DNA of 64,000 bases from Auriscalpium vulgare (lineage: Eukaryota; Basidiomycota; Agaricomycetes; Russulales; Auriscalpiaceae). Position 1 is the first letter of the stretch; every line of letters begins with the position of its first letter. The stretch covers positions 62,001-126,000 of the forward strand of contig JAHBBC010000033.1 in assembly GCA_019915015.1 (NCBI GenBank), read 5' to 3'. Below, piece after piece: positions 23,342 through 33,776 of this stretch. The position numbers and the translations under genes were made by a program. The notes under the pieces were generated by a model, which was not told the DNA's origin, ran no database searches, and was given only the letters and a program-made list of their open reading frames with translations.

Positions 23342-23356
23342 AATCGCGATCACGTG
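23342..23356. promoter_or_regulatory. AATCGCGATCACGTG motif, copy C
   Basis: The motif lies about 170 bp upstream of the fusion gene start at 23171. The 15 bases are identical to the copy 190 bp upstream of the GGYI gene at 20026, although the surrounding sequence has diverged. Confidence 0.5.
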
Positions 23357-23421
23357 CTATTGACAGTTCGGGCAGTGGGCACACAGTGACGCACATCCGA
23401 GCACCATTCAACACCAAGTAA

Positions 23422-23900
23422 TCAATTGAAGAGCAGCAAATAATTTATCATAGCCCCGCGGGCACTCACGGAGGTGTGAGGAAACGTCTCAAGTTTACGA
23501 GAACACCAGCCTGGGAGCGGCATGCACGACGTCGCCCTCGAGTTGCAGATCCACGCAAGTCGCCGCATTGCTTTCATAGGCGTTACTAAGTACTCCTCCC
23601 AGCCACCTTTCCGAGGATTTTGACAAGCTGTACGGAGATGAAACCTGCAAGGTCCGGAGACGGCGATACAGCTCGCTGTCATACAAGGAACTTCCTTGCA
23701 CTAGTACGACGAGGAATTCGAATTTCATTGTCCTGACGGAGAAGTGGGCGATGGGCGACGCTACAGTGTAAAAATCGTCGCGCCAGCAAGTGAGCAGGGT
23801 AAGACGTACTTCTCGATTCATAGTGTACAGAAAACAATTGATAGCTAAAGCAGTTCCAACATACTATCTTTCCCGACACGCCGAAGCAGAAGGCTCCAAT
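23422..23900 (-). other. Conserved flank segment of GGYI copy 6, possible second gene
   Basis: Downstream of the GGYI gene at 24417, the minus strand has a phrase ending in aatcgagaa followed by gtacgtctt that also follows copies 1 and 3. After a possible intron an open reading follows (KFEFLVVLVQGSSLYDSEL). It may be an extra exon or a small companion gene. I cannot define its start or product. Confidence 0.3.
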
Positions 23901-23977
23901 GTTCTATCTAAGCCGCCCAGTCAGCTGGTCCGCGTAAAGGGGTAGATGATGAAAAGTTACTCACCCGTGCACGGAGC

Positions 23978-24417
23978 TTAACGACTACGCCTGAGAGGAG
24001 AGATGACCTCCTCCGCAGGCACGCTACACCACTCCATATTAGCGACTGAGAAGTGATCCCCAGTGGCCGCAAGGAAGTTGTCGCGGAGCACACGCGCCGC
24101 ATCCGTCTCTGTCTTGCGATAGGAATGGTCCTTGTAGTACCCGGCGGTTACAGGCAGGTAGAACTTGAACTCGTCCTTGTTATCGCGGAAGCCTGCTTTA
24201 GTCAGATATCATTGCGCGAGATGGCAAAGTCAAGAGCCTCACAATTTGGAACAGGGATGTGCTTGTCCTTGGGTTGCTTGTCGTACCAGCCAGCGAAGGT
24301 GAAGAATAGATCGAGAGGGTCTTCGACATGACCATTTTCGACCGGCAGGTTGGGATCGATAAACGCCAGAACATCTTGCTCACGTAGGATGTACCCGCCA
24401 AGAATCAGATGATGCAT
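23978..24417 (-). CDS. GGYI-family protein, single unit (copy 6)
   Basis: Exons 24417-24243 and 24192-23978 join to 390 nt, 129 residues. It reads MHHLILGGYILREQDVLAF ... DPLDLFFTFAGWYDKQPKDK ... IPVPN-C, then FRDNKDEFKFYLPVTAGYYKD ... SYRKTETDAARVLRDNFLAAT ... MEWCSVPAEEVISPLRRSR. It belongs to the same subgroup as copies 1 and 3 (YYKD..YRKTETDAARV) and differs from copies 4 and 5 (SFRKPEV.AHA), so two GGYI lineages are interleaved in this window. Intact. Function unknown. Confidence 0.65.
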
Positions 24418-24954
24418 TGGTATCCTGGGTTAAACGATGCGTGGATGAGTTAATGGACGAGAATGCGGGAAGAAGGGAAACGAAGCGCCTTAAGTATCCT
24501 GTCGCCACACAAAGGTCACATGACCGTCCACGTGTGGACTCAGCGCTGAAGTCTAAAGAACGTCCGACCTTGCGTCTCTCATGCAGGCATCTCTCCTTAC
24601 AAAGGGAAAAACGGCCCAATTGGCATGCAGCGGGGCCTATACCTATAATTCAAAATTCGCCGCGCACAGAGGCCTCGGCGGGGCAGCGACCTTGCGGTGC
24701 GCTCCCCTGGTTAACGTCGGGGGCGATTCTGGGTTGTCGTTGGTGTGAGCGTCCGTGCGGGAGGTGATGCGCAGAGTCATGCAGCGCACATACCGTGAAC
24801 AGGTACATACCGTGAGCAGGTAGGTGGGCTGCCGTCAGCGTCTGCATGGAGAATGCGGACTTTCGGATTGTAGATGCGGTGACGGCGCCGGGCCTCCCAG
24901 TAGAGTCGAGCTGGAATGGGATATGGAGGAATCGATGGGCAATGATGGAGATCT
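24418..24954. other. No supported gene (left flank of the LINE insertion)
   Basis: No family or splice structure is seen. Long minus-strand ORFs here run into the LINE 5' end and are not credible. Confidence 0.4.
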
Positions 24955-24968
24955 GAAAGCCAGAGGAG
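24955..24968. repeat. Target-site duplication, left copy
   Basis: GAAAGCCAGAGGAG is identical to 33763-33776, directly after the A tail of the LINE. Confidence 0.9.
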
Positions 24969-25657
24969 GGGGGGCACCTTGTACCCGAACCACCATGTTC
25001 GGGTATCTTCCCACGCTCTGCGTCGGGAGGTTGGTCGCTGGGCCACGTACAGAGCGGCTTGTCCACTCTCTTACGCCCTTGAGCGCACCACAGACACCCA
25101 TCTGGCCCCCCCCCCACCAGCACTTGGTTGATCCAGCGGCCCGTGGGCGACGCGCGATCTCCCAACTCGGTGGAACTTGGCGCGAGCCACCCCCTCCGGG
25201 CAGGTACGACCGTACCCTCTCCTCTCTCAGCGAGCCACCCTCGCACACACCCCGTCGCCATGCCCCGTAACATCGCAAGAAGGCCTCTCAACCCGCTCTC
25301 CAACGACCCCTTGCCCCCCCTTCGCCATCGCCCGCCCACCACCCAGCCACCACACAATGCGGACACGTGGCACGCACGCCCCCTCCTCATTCCCCTTTCA
25401 CCATGAAAGGCGAACCCGCCGCAAGGCAAGGAAACAAAGCATCAGCTCCCCAGCTCCCCTGCCGCCTCCGACAGACAAAGCAACTCTGCGAGCCACTCGC
25501 GTCCCCTCGGAGCACCTGCCCCTCCCTCAGACGAGTATGAGTATAAATGTCCAAGCTCCCCCGCCCTCATCCCCCAGACTTCTCCTCGACGTCTACCCAG
25601 AACTACTCTCCCGCTTCCAGCCCGCGTCCTTAACGCCTACGTCCACCATCCAGCACT

Positions 25658-27745
25658 ATGCCTGCCCCCGCCAAAGCAGCCTCCACCGAGCCACGCCGCT
25701 CCGCCCGGAAGTCCTCCGCGACCGCTTCCTTCTCCTACGCGGACGCCGCCAGCGGGGCGAAGAAGTCCCCCGTGTCGGCTCACCAGGCCCCAGCTGCAGC
25801 CCCGTCCCCTTCTGCGCAGGCCGCGTACCCAGCCGCGGCAAACCCGCCCCCGTCAACGACTCCAGCGCCCACCCCCACCAACACGGAGCACGCTGCGACC
25901 TCGCAGCCCTCGGCGGCTAGCGATACGCCCCACGCTAAGCCCCTCGAGGAGAGCATGGAAGTTGACCCCCAGGCTGCCCCTGCCGCCGCCGCCAACGGGG
26001 CGCACGCCCCCGCCCCAGAGAATACGCCTGAACCCACCTACACGTCGGGTACGCGTAGTTATCCCTCTCGCACGCCACCCGGGCACTAACATCTGGTTGA
26101 CTGCCTAGCCTTCGCGTCCCAGAACGCTTTTGGAGTCCTCGACGAGGACAACATGAGCGACCACGAGGAAGCGGCCTCCGCGACTGACGGGTACGCCACG
26201 AACTCCGGGGAAACCACCCCCACTCCCTCCGCTCCGCCTCACTCGAAGGGCAAGAAGAGGGCCGTCCCCACCCCCACGCCGACTCCTGAGCCACCCGCGC
26301 AGCCCACCTTCACGTTCTTCGGCGAGGACACCTCGCAGTGGGCCCCCGGGGCGCGGGAGTTCTTCGAGGAAGTCCAACATCAGCTCCCGCGCACCAACCA
26401 GACCCAGGAGAACATCTTCCTCGCCACTGCAGACCCCGTCGGCCTAGCTCCCGATGGGTCCGTCCGCTTCCCCTCGGGCGACAACCACGGTCGTGATATC
26501 CCCCCGGCGCGCCCCAAGAAACGCTCCCGCCGTGACTCGGCCCCCTCTAGCCCCACCGCCCCGGACACCCCATCGCCCGCAGAGCGCGGCCCCACCGCAC
26601 CGCCCGCGCGAGGCCCCAACCTCTTCGCGGACGCCGGCGCCTACCCGGGCAACGTCCCCGCCGCCACGGCACCCCAGCCCGCCGCAGTCCCGCCGGCAGC
26701 CCCACCGCTATCGACCGCCGCTGCCAACGCTCGCTCCTTCATCGACCAGCTCACTTACTCCAACAACCACGCCCCCGCAGCACCCTCCTCCGCCACAGCA
26801 GCACCCGCCACGGCGATCTTCACCCAGGGCACCTTCCCCCCAATCCACGACACGCATCCTGGAGCCCCCCTTCAAGACGTCGCCCTCGACCAAGTCGAGG
26901 AGTGGGTCCTGGTTCCCGGCTGGAAGGTCTTCCTCCGCATTCTAGGCCAACACGCGCAGCACCCCCAGAATCATGCCGGCGTCTCCTCCCTGATAGCGAC
27001 CAAGGTCACCGCAGGAACGGGAGAAGAGAACCCTCAAGTCGCAGCTCCCCTGCGATCTGAGGCCGCCATCATCGGCAGCCGCTTCCCATCAACCTTCCTC
27101 CTCTATGGCATCTCGAAAGCCACCGCCGAAGCCCTCATTAGGCAGCGCATCCTCGACACCCCCGAGATCTCTATGCAAGTCATCCCCCTCAACCTCCCCT
27201 TCCCCGCGCTCCTCTTCACGCTGAGCGGGTTCAGCACCGTCCTCACGGCCCCCATCCTGGCGATCGTCAAAGCCGCGATCCTCGCGCCAGAGTCCCAAGT
27301 TGGACTCTCGAACATCGTCCACGAGGCCGCCGCGACCAACAACCCAATCACCGTCGCGCAGATCACTGCCGTTATCGACTCCATTCGAGTCGAGCGCATC
27401 GAGACAAAAGGCCCCGGCGGCACGCTCGTCCCGCGCTTCGACATCGAGATCGACCCCTCCCCCATCCCGGCCCAGATCTTCTGGTTCAAGATCCGAGATC
27501 ACTGCACGGCGCTCACGTACAAGTCCAACCTGGCAGGCATCGGCACCGTCCAGCAACCCATTTTCTGCTCCCTCTGCCATGGGTGCAACCACCCGCGCGG
27601 CCTCTGCCCCCTTCCCAACGTCCCCGGATGGGTCGGCCCCGCCCACCACCCCTCCCCCCAGTCCAACTCCTCTCGTGGGTCCACCCGTGGACGCGGCCGC
27701 GGCCGCGGCGGCCGCGGCGGCCGCGCGGGCGCCGCCTCTAACTAG
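25658..27745 (+). CDS. LINE ORF1, gag-like RNA-binding protein
   Basis: Starting at ATG 25658, the protein is Ala/Pro/Ser-rich and disordered for about 300 residues. A more ordered domain follows (residues about 420-610). It ends with a CX2CX4HX4C zinc knuckle (CSLCHGCNHPRGLC, 27568-27609) and an RGG-type tail (RGRGRGRGGRGG). ORF1 proteins coat the element RNA. One in-frame TAA (26087-26089) interrupts the frame. It lies inside a segment, 26049-26108, that looks like a 60-nt intron (gtacgc, branch-like actaac, tgcctag). Removing it gives 675 residues, and the frame is also open on both sides without splicing. Nonsense mutation, readthrough or a start at 26153 are alternatives. Confidence 0.8.
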
Positions 27746-28244
27746 CACATCACCCCCATACCCCGCTTATCACATGCTTACCTAGGTACCACGTCTGATA
27801 TGCCGTACTGTCCCCCACGTTCACGCTCTCCAGCACAATAATCCCTCTACTTCACTTACTTACTTAGCACGTACGTTGCGCTGATGCACCTCTATGCAAA
27901 GTTACATCCCTTTTGTGCCCCACCTCTCCGTGTGCCCTCAATGCCCGAGCCCGCCTGTGGTCAGCTCCCGGTAAGCTGTCGCAGACCTCCGAGCTCGTGA
28001 TGCCCCGCGCCCGGTTGACCTCAGGGATAAGAAACCGGCCGCACACCGTCGCAACCCGCCCAAATATACTGACCGGCTTTACGGGACAGGAAAGCCCGTT
28101 GCGACCCCTCACCCTGATGACTGGCAAAGAGCCAAAACAAACGGAGGCCTTTTTAGGCCTTGGGCTCGCCGTGCCGAGAGGCTGAAGTCGGACTAGTACG
28201 GCCTCGCCGCCACCGTGGAACGGCGGGGACGGAACCACCGACAT

Positions 28245-31200
28245 ATGCTCACCCGCGTCAGCCGGGTCATGCTGAACACGCGCGTCAATGGTCGTAGGCG
28301 CGCGTTGAGATCGACCGCTGCAACTTCATACCACTTAAATCTTTCAACCGGTTATGTGCCCTCTGAAGGTTCGAGCCTCCCCGGTCATGGAGCGGGAGTC
28401 ACCTCTGCCGCCGGGCCCCCCGCAGATGATGTGGCCGTGGAGTATGGAGGCGGAGCTGGACCGTCAGCACCCCGACACGTTCCCCCCCCCCCCCCCCCCC
28501 CCCCCACTCCCCCCCCCGAGGAGAGTTCCCCGCATCGCTCGGGCCGTTCCCAATCGCGGGACCCAGAGGGCATCGCCCCCCACGCAATCCAACATCGAGC
28601 AACCGCTCAGCCTCCCAGGCGCCAACAAAAACCAGACAAGAAAACTGTGAAAGCTCACGTCAAACTAGGTACGCAGAACATGAACGGGCGGACATTCCAC
28701 ACTAAAAAAGGAGAAGTGAGGAGCAAATGGCCCGAGATAAACCGCATGATGAAAGAGCAGCGGGTGGGCATCCTCGCGGTCCAGGAGACGCACTTGACCG
28801 ACCTCGAACTCCTCGAAACCCAGCGCCGTTTCGAGAAATCCCTCGCCATCGACAACTCCCTCTTCCCCGAAAACCCTTCCGGCTCCGCCGGCGTCGCCTT
28901 CGTTCTCAACAAGGCGCTAATACGCACCGACAACTTCACAACCCACACCATAATCCCGGGCAGAGCCTTCGTCCTCCGCATCAACTGGAACGGGAGGGAA
29001 GTTATCAACATTCTGAATGTCTACGCTCCTAACGCGCCCGCACTTCACCCCCAGTTCTGGGCCGACATCCTGTCGGAACTCACTAACCAGGGCTTCACAC
29101 ACCTCGACTATATGATGGGCGACATCAATCTGGTCGAGGACGCGAGGGACCGCTCCCCGCCGCACCCAGACGACGAGGAAGCCGTCTCCGCACTACGCGA
29201 ATTTCGCCACGAGCTAGGCCTAGGCGATACCTGGCGCGAATCACACACCCGCATGAAGGCCTTCACATACCGACACAGCCGAGGCGCGATAAAGTCGCGC
29301 CTCGACCGTATTTACATCTCAGAACGCTGCGCCCCCGCGGCTTATGAATGGGGCTTCACCCCTCGCGCGATGCCGTCCGACCACGACCTGGTAACAGTCA
29401 AGCACGCCGTCGCAGGCGCCCCGGAGATTGGGGAGGGGCGATGGACTTTCCCCCTGTTCTTAGTTAACGATAAATCTCTCCTCGATGAAATAGAAAAGCT
29501 TGGTCTTGAACTACAAGATAAGCTGATGAATGACTTCCCTGACCGTAAAGAATCCAACCCGCAGCACCTCTGGTACCACTTCAAGTGGGATATCCAGACG
29601 AAAGCCCGCGACGCCGCCGGACGGGCTGTAAATCGCATTATCAACCGCATAAAAACCCTACGAAAGCAAAGATTAACCATCCTCAACAACAAGGATTTTG
29701 ACACAGACGAAGACCTACGCACTACTGAAGCCCTCATAGTCGAGGAAATCGATCACCTTGAACAGAAACGTCGCTCCGCCGCGCAACGCTCAGCCCAAGC
29801 CCGCTGGCAGGTCAAAGGAGAGTCAGTTGGCAAATACTGGTCCAAGATGAACCAAGAGAAGAAACCACGGGACGTCCTGTACCGCCTCCAAAAACCCGTA
29901 GCCCCCAATGCCCCTCCAGGCCCGATCCTATACGAAAACACGTCACCCGGTATGGCCTCCTTGGCCGCCCGCTACCACGACACACTCCAAGACGCCCCCT
30001 CTGAGCGAGCGATGTCGGCAGAGGAAAACTCACGAAACACCGAGGAGGTTATAAGCTCCATCCCGGAAGAGCAGACCTTCCAAATAAACGGGTCCAGCCT
30101 GAGCGAGGAAATCACGCTAGCCGATGTGGAAGAAGCCCTCCGAGCGTCGAAATCTGGAACAGCATCAGGGCTAGACGGCTGCCCCTATGAGCTATGGAAG
30201 AAACTCCACGCTCGCCACCTGGAGAAATCGAAACAAGACAAACCCAACTTCGACATCCTAACCTCCCTCACCAAGATCTTCCAAGACATCCAGCGCCATG
30301 GAATGGACGATAGACTCTGCTTTGCAGAAGGATGGATGTGCCCCATATATAAAAAGAGCGATAGGGCAGACGTGGCTAACTACCGCCCCATCACCGTCCT
30401 TAACACCGACTACAAAATCCTGACAAAAGCGCTGGCCACCCAGCTCTCCCGCCTGGTCAGCCCCCTCATACACAACGACCAAGCTGGCTTCGTACCGAGG
30501 CGCTCAATCTTCAATCACATCCGCCTTGCCCAGACCATGATTGACTATGCGGAAGCAACAGAGCAAGATGGCGTAATCATGGCCCTGGACCAAGAAAAGG
30601 CCTATGATAAGATCCACCATGAGTACCTATGGAAGGTCCTCAAGAAATTTGAACTCCCACCGATGTTCATACGAACGGTACAAGCCCTCTACCAAGGCGC
30701 ACGTACCCGTGTAAATATAAATGGCTTCCTCAGTGAAGGTTACCTCATCCGCAGAGGAGTCAGGCAAGGTGACCCTCTGTCTTGCCTCCTGTTCAATCTC
30801 GCAATCGAGCCGCTGGCCTGCATGTTCCGATCCTCCCGCATCCTGTCCGGGTTCTCGATCCCCGGGACCCTAGACAAGCTGATCATCAACCTCTTTGCAG
30901 ATGACACCCTGCTCTACCTCTCTAAGACGGACCGCTACCGCGACGTCGTTGACCTGCTCTCGAAATGGTGCGCTGCGTCCGGCGCGAAATTCAACATCGC
31001 GAAGACCGAAATCATCCCGATAGGCACGAAAACCCACCGGGACCGGGTAGTTAATACCAGGAAACTCACTCACTCAGACCAAAGAATCCGCAACGACACA
31101 GTTATCTCCGTGGACGGCCAAGCCACGCGCTACCTAGGGACGTACATTGGAAACGGAGTTGACCCCGCAATTCCATGGGGCGCTGTTCTGGATAAAGTCA

Positions 31201-33518
31201 GTGCCCGTCTCAAGCTCTGGAAACAGACATTCCCTTCCATCAACGCTAAAGCGGCGGTCGTGCAAATGTTCGCTGGCGGCTGCACACAATTCCTCACCCA
31301 AGCGCAGGGGATGCCACCGCAGATTGAAAAATCCCTAATAAAATTGATACGAAATTTCATTTGGTCAGAAGACACCGCGCGTGCACCGATCGACCTGGCC
31401 CACCTTTACCGCTCGCGCGAAGAAGGCGGCATCGGCCTCCTCGACATCCACGCCCGTAACGATGCTATAGAGCTCATGTGGCTCAAAAGCTACCTGGACC
31501 TCTCAGACTCGCGCCCCACATGGGCGTATGCCACCGACAAACTGATTAGCCGCACGCTCCCGGATGTCCACTCGATAGCCAGGCTCAACACTTACCTCCA
31601 ACAGTGGTCACCTCCCCTCCGAGGCCGCAAAGACGACACGCGGCTCCCACTGTACATCTCCCGCATGCTCACGGTCGCGAAAACCCATAACACGGACTTT
31701 TCGGCTCTGAAGCTCACAAGAAGTTTGAAAAGAGAGCTCCCCGCCTGGTTCCACCTCGGAACCGAGAAGCGTAAACCCATCACCGCAAAATCGAAGTGTC
31801 TGATGGAGACTCACCGGGTTCGTCTTGTCGGAGACCTCGAGAGAGTAGCATTCCGGCTATCGCAACCGCCAGACAGGAGACAACACTTCCCGCGCTCGAA
31901 TTGCGCGTGCCCAGACTGCCGTGACAACAGGGCTGACGGCTGCTCGAACCCCCACCAATGCGCTAAGGAAGCCGAAGACATACTCAACCGTATGAACCCA
32001 AAAACGAACATCGAGAACTCACCGCACAAAGACGGCCTCAGCCTCACCCAAAGACGGCTGGACAGAAATGAAAGTGCGATTGCGCAGAAGGAAGGAGAAG
32101 TGTTCTTCAACCCCTCAGTCTCGAGCAGGACAACCGCGGACGGCTTCCGCGTCTTCACGGACCCATCCCTACGGCACCCCGTCCCCGCTCACAGGACGCC
32201 ACACCCCCGTCAAGGCATAAACCTTGAGAACGAACCACTCACCATCTACACGGACGGCTCCTGCACGAAGAACGGCAAACTGGACTCCATCTGCGGGAGC
32301 GGAATCTGGGTGGGAGAGAACCACCCAGACAATATAGCGGCTCGCATAGGTGGCCCGGCCCGCACTAACCAAACAGGGGAACTCGCCGCCATAGTCATCG
32401 CCCTCGAATACTTTGAACCCTTCCGACCTATCAAGTTCATCACCGACTCAGAATACGTCAAGAAAGGACTCACCGAACGCCTACAGACGTGGGAGGACCA
32501 CGGATGGATCGGGACCGATAACAGCGACCTCTTTCAGAAAGCGGCGTACCTCCTGCGGACCCGCTCGGCTCCCACCTCTTTCCAATGGACAAAAGGACAC
32601 GCAGGCGACGCCGGAAACGAGGGCGCCGACCGTCAAGCAGACCGCGGCGCCAACCTCGACGTCCCTTACCCACTAGACCTCACAGTCCCGCCCGCATGGC
32701 GCCTCTCTGGAGCAAAGCTTGCGACCCTGACTCAATCAATAGCCTACCGTGGCATCAGAAAATCAGCTCTCCGAGACAAACGCTCCGGCCCCCCGGGGCA
32801 ACTCGCCCTAGCCCGCGACGCTCTAGAAGCATTCACGGGCAACCAGGAAACGAACGCGACACTCTGGAAAGGTGTAGTTAGCAAGGACATCCGAAAACCA
32901 ATCCAAACTTTCCTCTACCGAGCCCTCCAAGGCAGCTACAAATTGGGCGAATTCTGGACTGCCTGTCATGACGAGGAGAAAGCGCGATGTGGCGCTTGTC
33001 ACGACCCTTTAGAATCCCTGGAACACATTCTCCTACACTGCGATTCAGTCGCCAACCAGACCATCTGGAAACTCTGCACCGACCTCTGGCCCCACGGCGA
33101 GGGGTCCTGGCCCGCTCTCTCCCTCGGCCTGATCCTGGCTGTGGGTAATCTGGAAGTAAAGACGAACCCCCGGGACGACGACGAAGACGAGCGCAAGAAA
33201 GACCCGGGCGCTACCCGCCTTCTGAGAATCCTGATCTCGGAGTCAGCCCACCTAATCTGGAAAATACGATGCGAACGCCAAATTGGGGGCAAAACGCACA
33301 CTAAAGCATCGATCATATCCCGATGGACGAGAGCGATTAATGACCGCCTCACCTCTGATACCCTTGCTGCCCGGAACATCACCAGGACGGACAAAGCCTT
33401 CAAATCCGTTCACGCAACGTGGAAAGGCACTCTAGAAGGGGAGCTACACCTCCCCTTCGAGTGGGCGAAAGCCCGTGAGGTTTTAGTGGGTATAAGGTCA
33501 CCCCGGTTCCCTATTTAA
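28245..33518 (+). CDS. LINE ORF2: endonuclease, reverse transcriptase, RNase H
   Basis: Taking the first ATG at 28245 the protein has about 1757 residues. After a Pro-rich, low-complexity N-terminus comes the APE-type endonuclease (from about residue 140: NMNG, QETH, MGDIN, and SDHDLV near 380). The reverse transcriptase follows (ANYRPITVLN near 710, AFVPRRS-like GFVPRRS, RQGDPLS, FADDTLLYLS near 885). A CCHC-like cluster comes next (CACPDCRDN ... CSNPHQC). RNase H is near 1335-1480 (YTDGSC, GELAA, TDSEYV, GHAGDAGNEGADRQAD). A C-terminal zinc motif (CGACHDPLESLEHILLHC) is typical of LINE reverse transcriptases. All catalytic residues checked are present and there is no internal stop. The product nicks target DNA and copies the element RNA by target-primed reverse transcription. 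Confidence 0.93.
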   Translation: MLTRVSRVMLNTRVNGRRRALRSTAATSYHLNLSTGYVPSEGSSLPGHGAGVTSAAGPPADDVAVEYGGGAGPSAPRHVPPPPPPPPTPPPEESSPHRSGRSQSRDPEGIAPHAIQHRATAQPPRRQQKPDKKTVKAHVKLGTQNMNGRTFHTKKGEVRSKWPEINRMMKEQRVGILAVQETHLTDLELLETQRRFEKSLAIDNSLFPENPSGSAGVAFVLNKALIRTDNFTTHTIIPGRAFVLRINWNGREVINILNVYAPNAPALHPQFWADILSELTNQGFTHLDYMMGDINLVEDARDRSPPHPDDEEAVSALREFRHELGLGDTWRESHTRMKAFTYRHSRGAIKSRLDRIYISERCAPAAYEWGFTPRAMPSDHDLVTVKHAVAGAPEIGEGRWTFPLFLVNDKSLLDEIEKLGLELQDKLMNDFPDRKESNPQHLWYHFKWDIQTKARDAAGRAVNRIINRIKTLRKQRLTILNNKDFDTDEDLRTTEALIVEEIDHLEQKRRSAAQRSAQARWQVKGESVGKYWSKMNQEKKPRDVLYRLQKPVAPNAPPGPILYENTSPGMASLAARYHDTLQDAPSERAMSAEENSRNTEEVISSIPEEQTFQINGSSLSEEITLADVEEALRASKSGTASGLDGCPYELWKKLHARHLEKSKQDKPNFDILTSLTKIFQDIQRHGMDDRLCFAEGWMCPIYKKSDRADVANYRPITVLNTDYKILTKALATQLSRLVSPLIHNDQAGFVPRRSIFNHIRLAQTMIDYAEATEQDGVIMALDQEKAYDKIHHEYLWKVLKKFELPPMFIRTVQALYQGARTRVNINGFLSEGYLIRRGVRQGDPLSCLLFNLAIEPLACMFRSSRILSGFSIPGTLDKLIINLFADDTLLYLSKTDRYRDVVDLLSKWCAASGAKFNIAKTEIIPIGTKTHRDRVVNTRKLTHSDQRIRNDTVISVDGQATRYLGTYIGNGVDPAIPWGAVLDKVSARLKLWKQTFPSINAKAAVVQMFAGGCTQFLTQAQGMPPQIEKSLIKLIRNFIWSEDTARAPIDLAHLYRSREEGGIGLLDIHARNDAIELMWLKSYLDLSDSRPTWAYATDKLISRTLPDVHSIARLNTYLQQWSPPLRGRKDDTRLPLYISRMLTVAKTHNTDFSALKLTRSLKRELPAWFHLGTEKRKPITAKSKCLMETHRVRLVGDLERVAFRLSQPPDRRQHFPRSNCACPDCRDNRADGCSNPHQCAKEAEDILNRMNPKTNIENSPHKDGLSLTQRRLDRNESAIAQKEGEVFFNPSVSSRTTADGFRVFTDPSLRHPVPAHRTPHPRQGINLENEPLTIYTDGSCTKNGKLDSICGSGIWVGENHPDNIAARIGGPARTNQTGELAAIVIALEYFEPFRPIKFITDSEYVKKGLTERLQTWEDHGWIGTDNSDLFQKAAYLLRTRSAPTSFQWTKGHAGDAGNEGADRQADRGANLDVPYPLDLTVPPAWRLSGAKLATLTQSIAYRGIRKSALRDKRSGPPGQLALARDALEAFTGNQETNATLWKGVVSKDIRKPIQTFLYRALQGSYKLGEFWTACHDEEKARCGACHDPLESLEHILLHCDSVANQTIWKLCTDLWPHGEGSWPALSLGLILAVGNLEVKTNPRDDDEDERKKDPGATRLLRILISESAHLIWKIRCERQIGGKTHTKASIISRWTRAINDRLTSDTLAARNITRTDKAFKSVHATWKGTLEGELHLPFEWAKAREVLVGIRSPRFPI
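28482..28505. repeat. Run of 24 C in ORF2
   Basis: The run encodes PPPPPPPP near the N-terminus of ORF2 and is followed two codons later by nine more C. Its length makes polymerase slippage or assembly error likely, yet the frame on both sides is the ORF2 frame in this copy. Confidence 0.85.
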
Positions 33519-33762
33519 CGGGAAACCCCCCCGGAAGAGTTCCTGAGTCCCACACACCCTCGCCACATCCGGTGAGGAGTGCGTAAGTGCATTTTTTCCT
33601 CGGACAGGCCTCCGGGCCTGCTTTAGCGGATGTTTGGGAACTAACGGCTCTAAGGGATTACTAACTTCTAGGCGTACTTATAGGTCTAGTAACTTGTATC
33701 TCCCCTTACTTAGCCCTCGGTGTTAGCACCTGAATATCATTATCGCTTTTCCAAAAAAAAAA

Positions 33763-33776
33763 GAAAGCCAGAGGAG
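33763..33776. repeat. Target-site duplication, right copy
   Basis: GAAAGCCAGAGGAG follows the A tail directly and matches 24955-24968 base for base. Confidence 0.9.

Larger units (their letters stand above)
24969..33762 (+). mobile_element. Full-length non-LTR retrotransposon (LINE) with two ORFs
   Basis: An 8.8-kb element bounded by a perfect 14-bp direct repeat and ending in ten A residues (33753-33762). The 5' UTR is about 690 bp. ORF1 (gag-like with a zinc knuckle) is followed by about 500 bp and then ORF2 (APE endonuclease, reverse transcriptase, RNase H). The 3' UTR is about 240 bp. The presence of RNase H and two ORFs fits the I/Tad side of LINE diversity described in fungi. Perfect flanking repeats, intact catalytic motifs and full length all indicate a recent insertion, possibly still competent. 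Confidence 0.92.

Noticed and set aside
24650..25429. 259-codon minus-strand ORF
   Set aside because: It crosses the left LINE border and target duplication, so it cannot be an ancestral gene; GC-rich chance ORF.
27089..27748. 219-codon minus-strand ORF inside ORF1
   Set aside because: Shadow of LINE ORF1; its Ala-rich start is the complement of the RGG tail.
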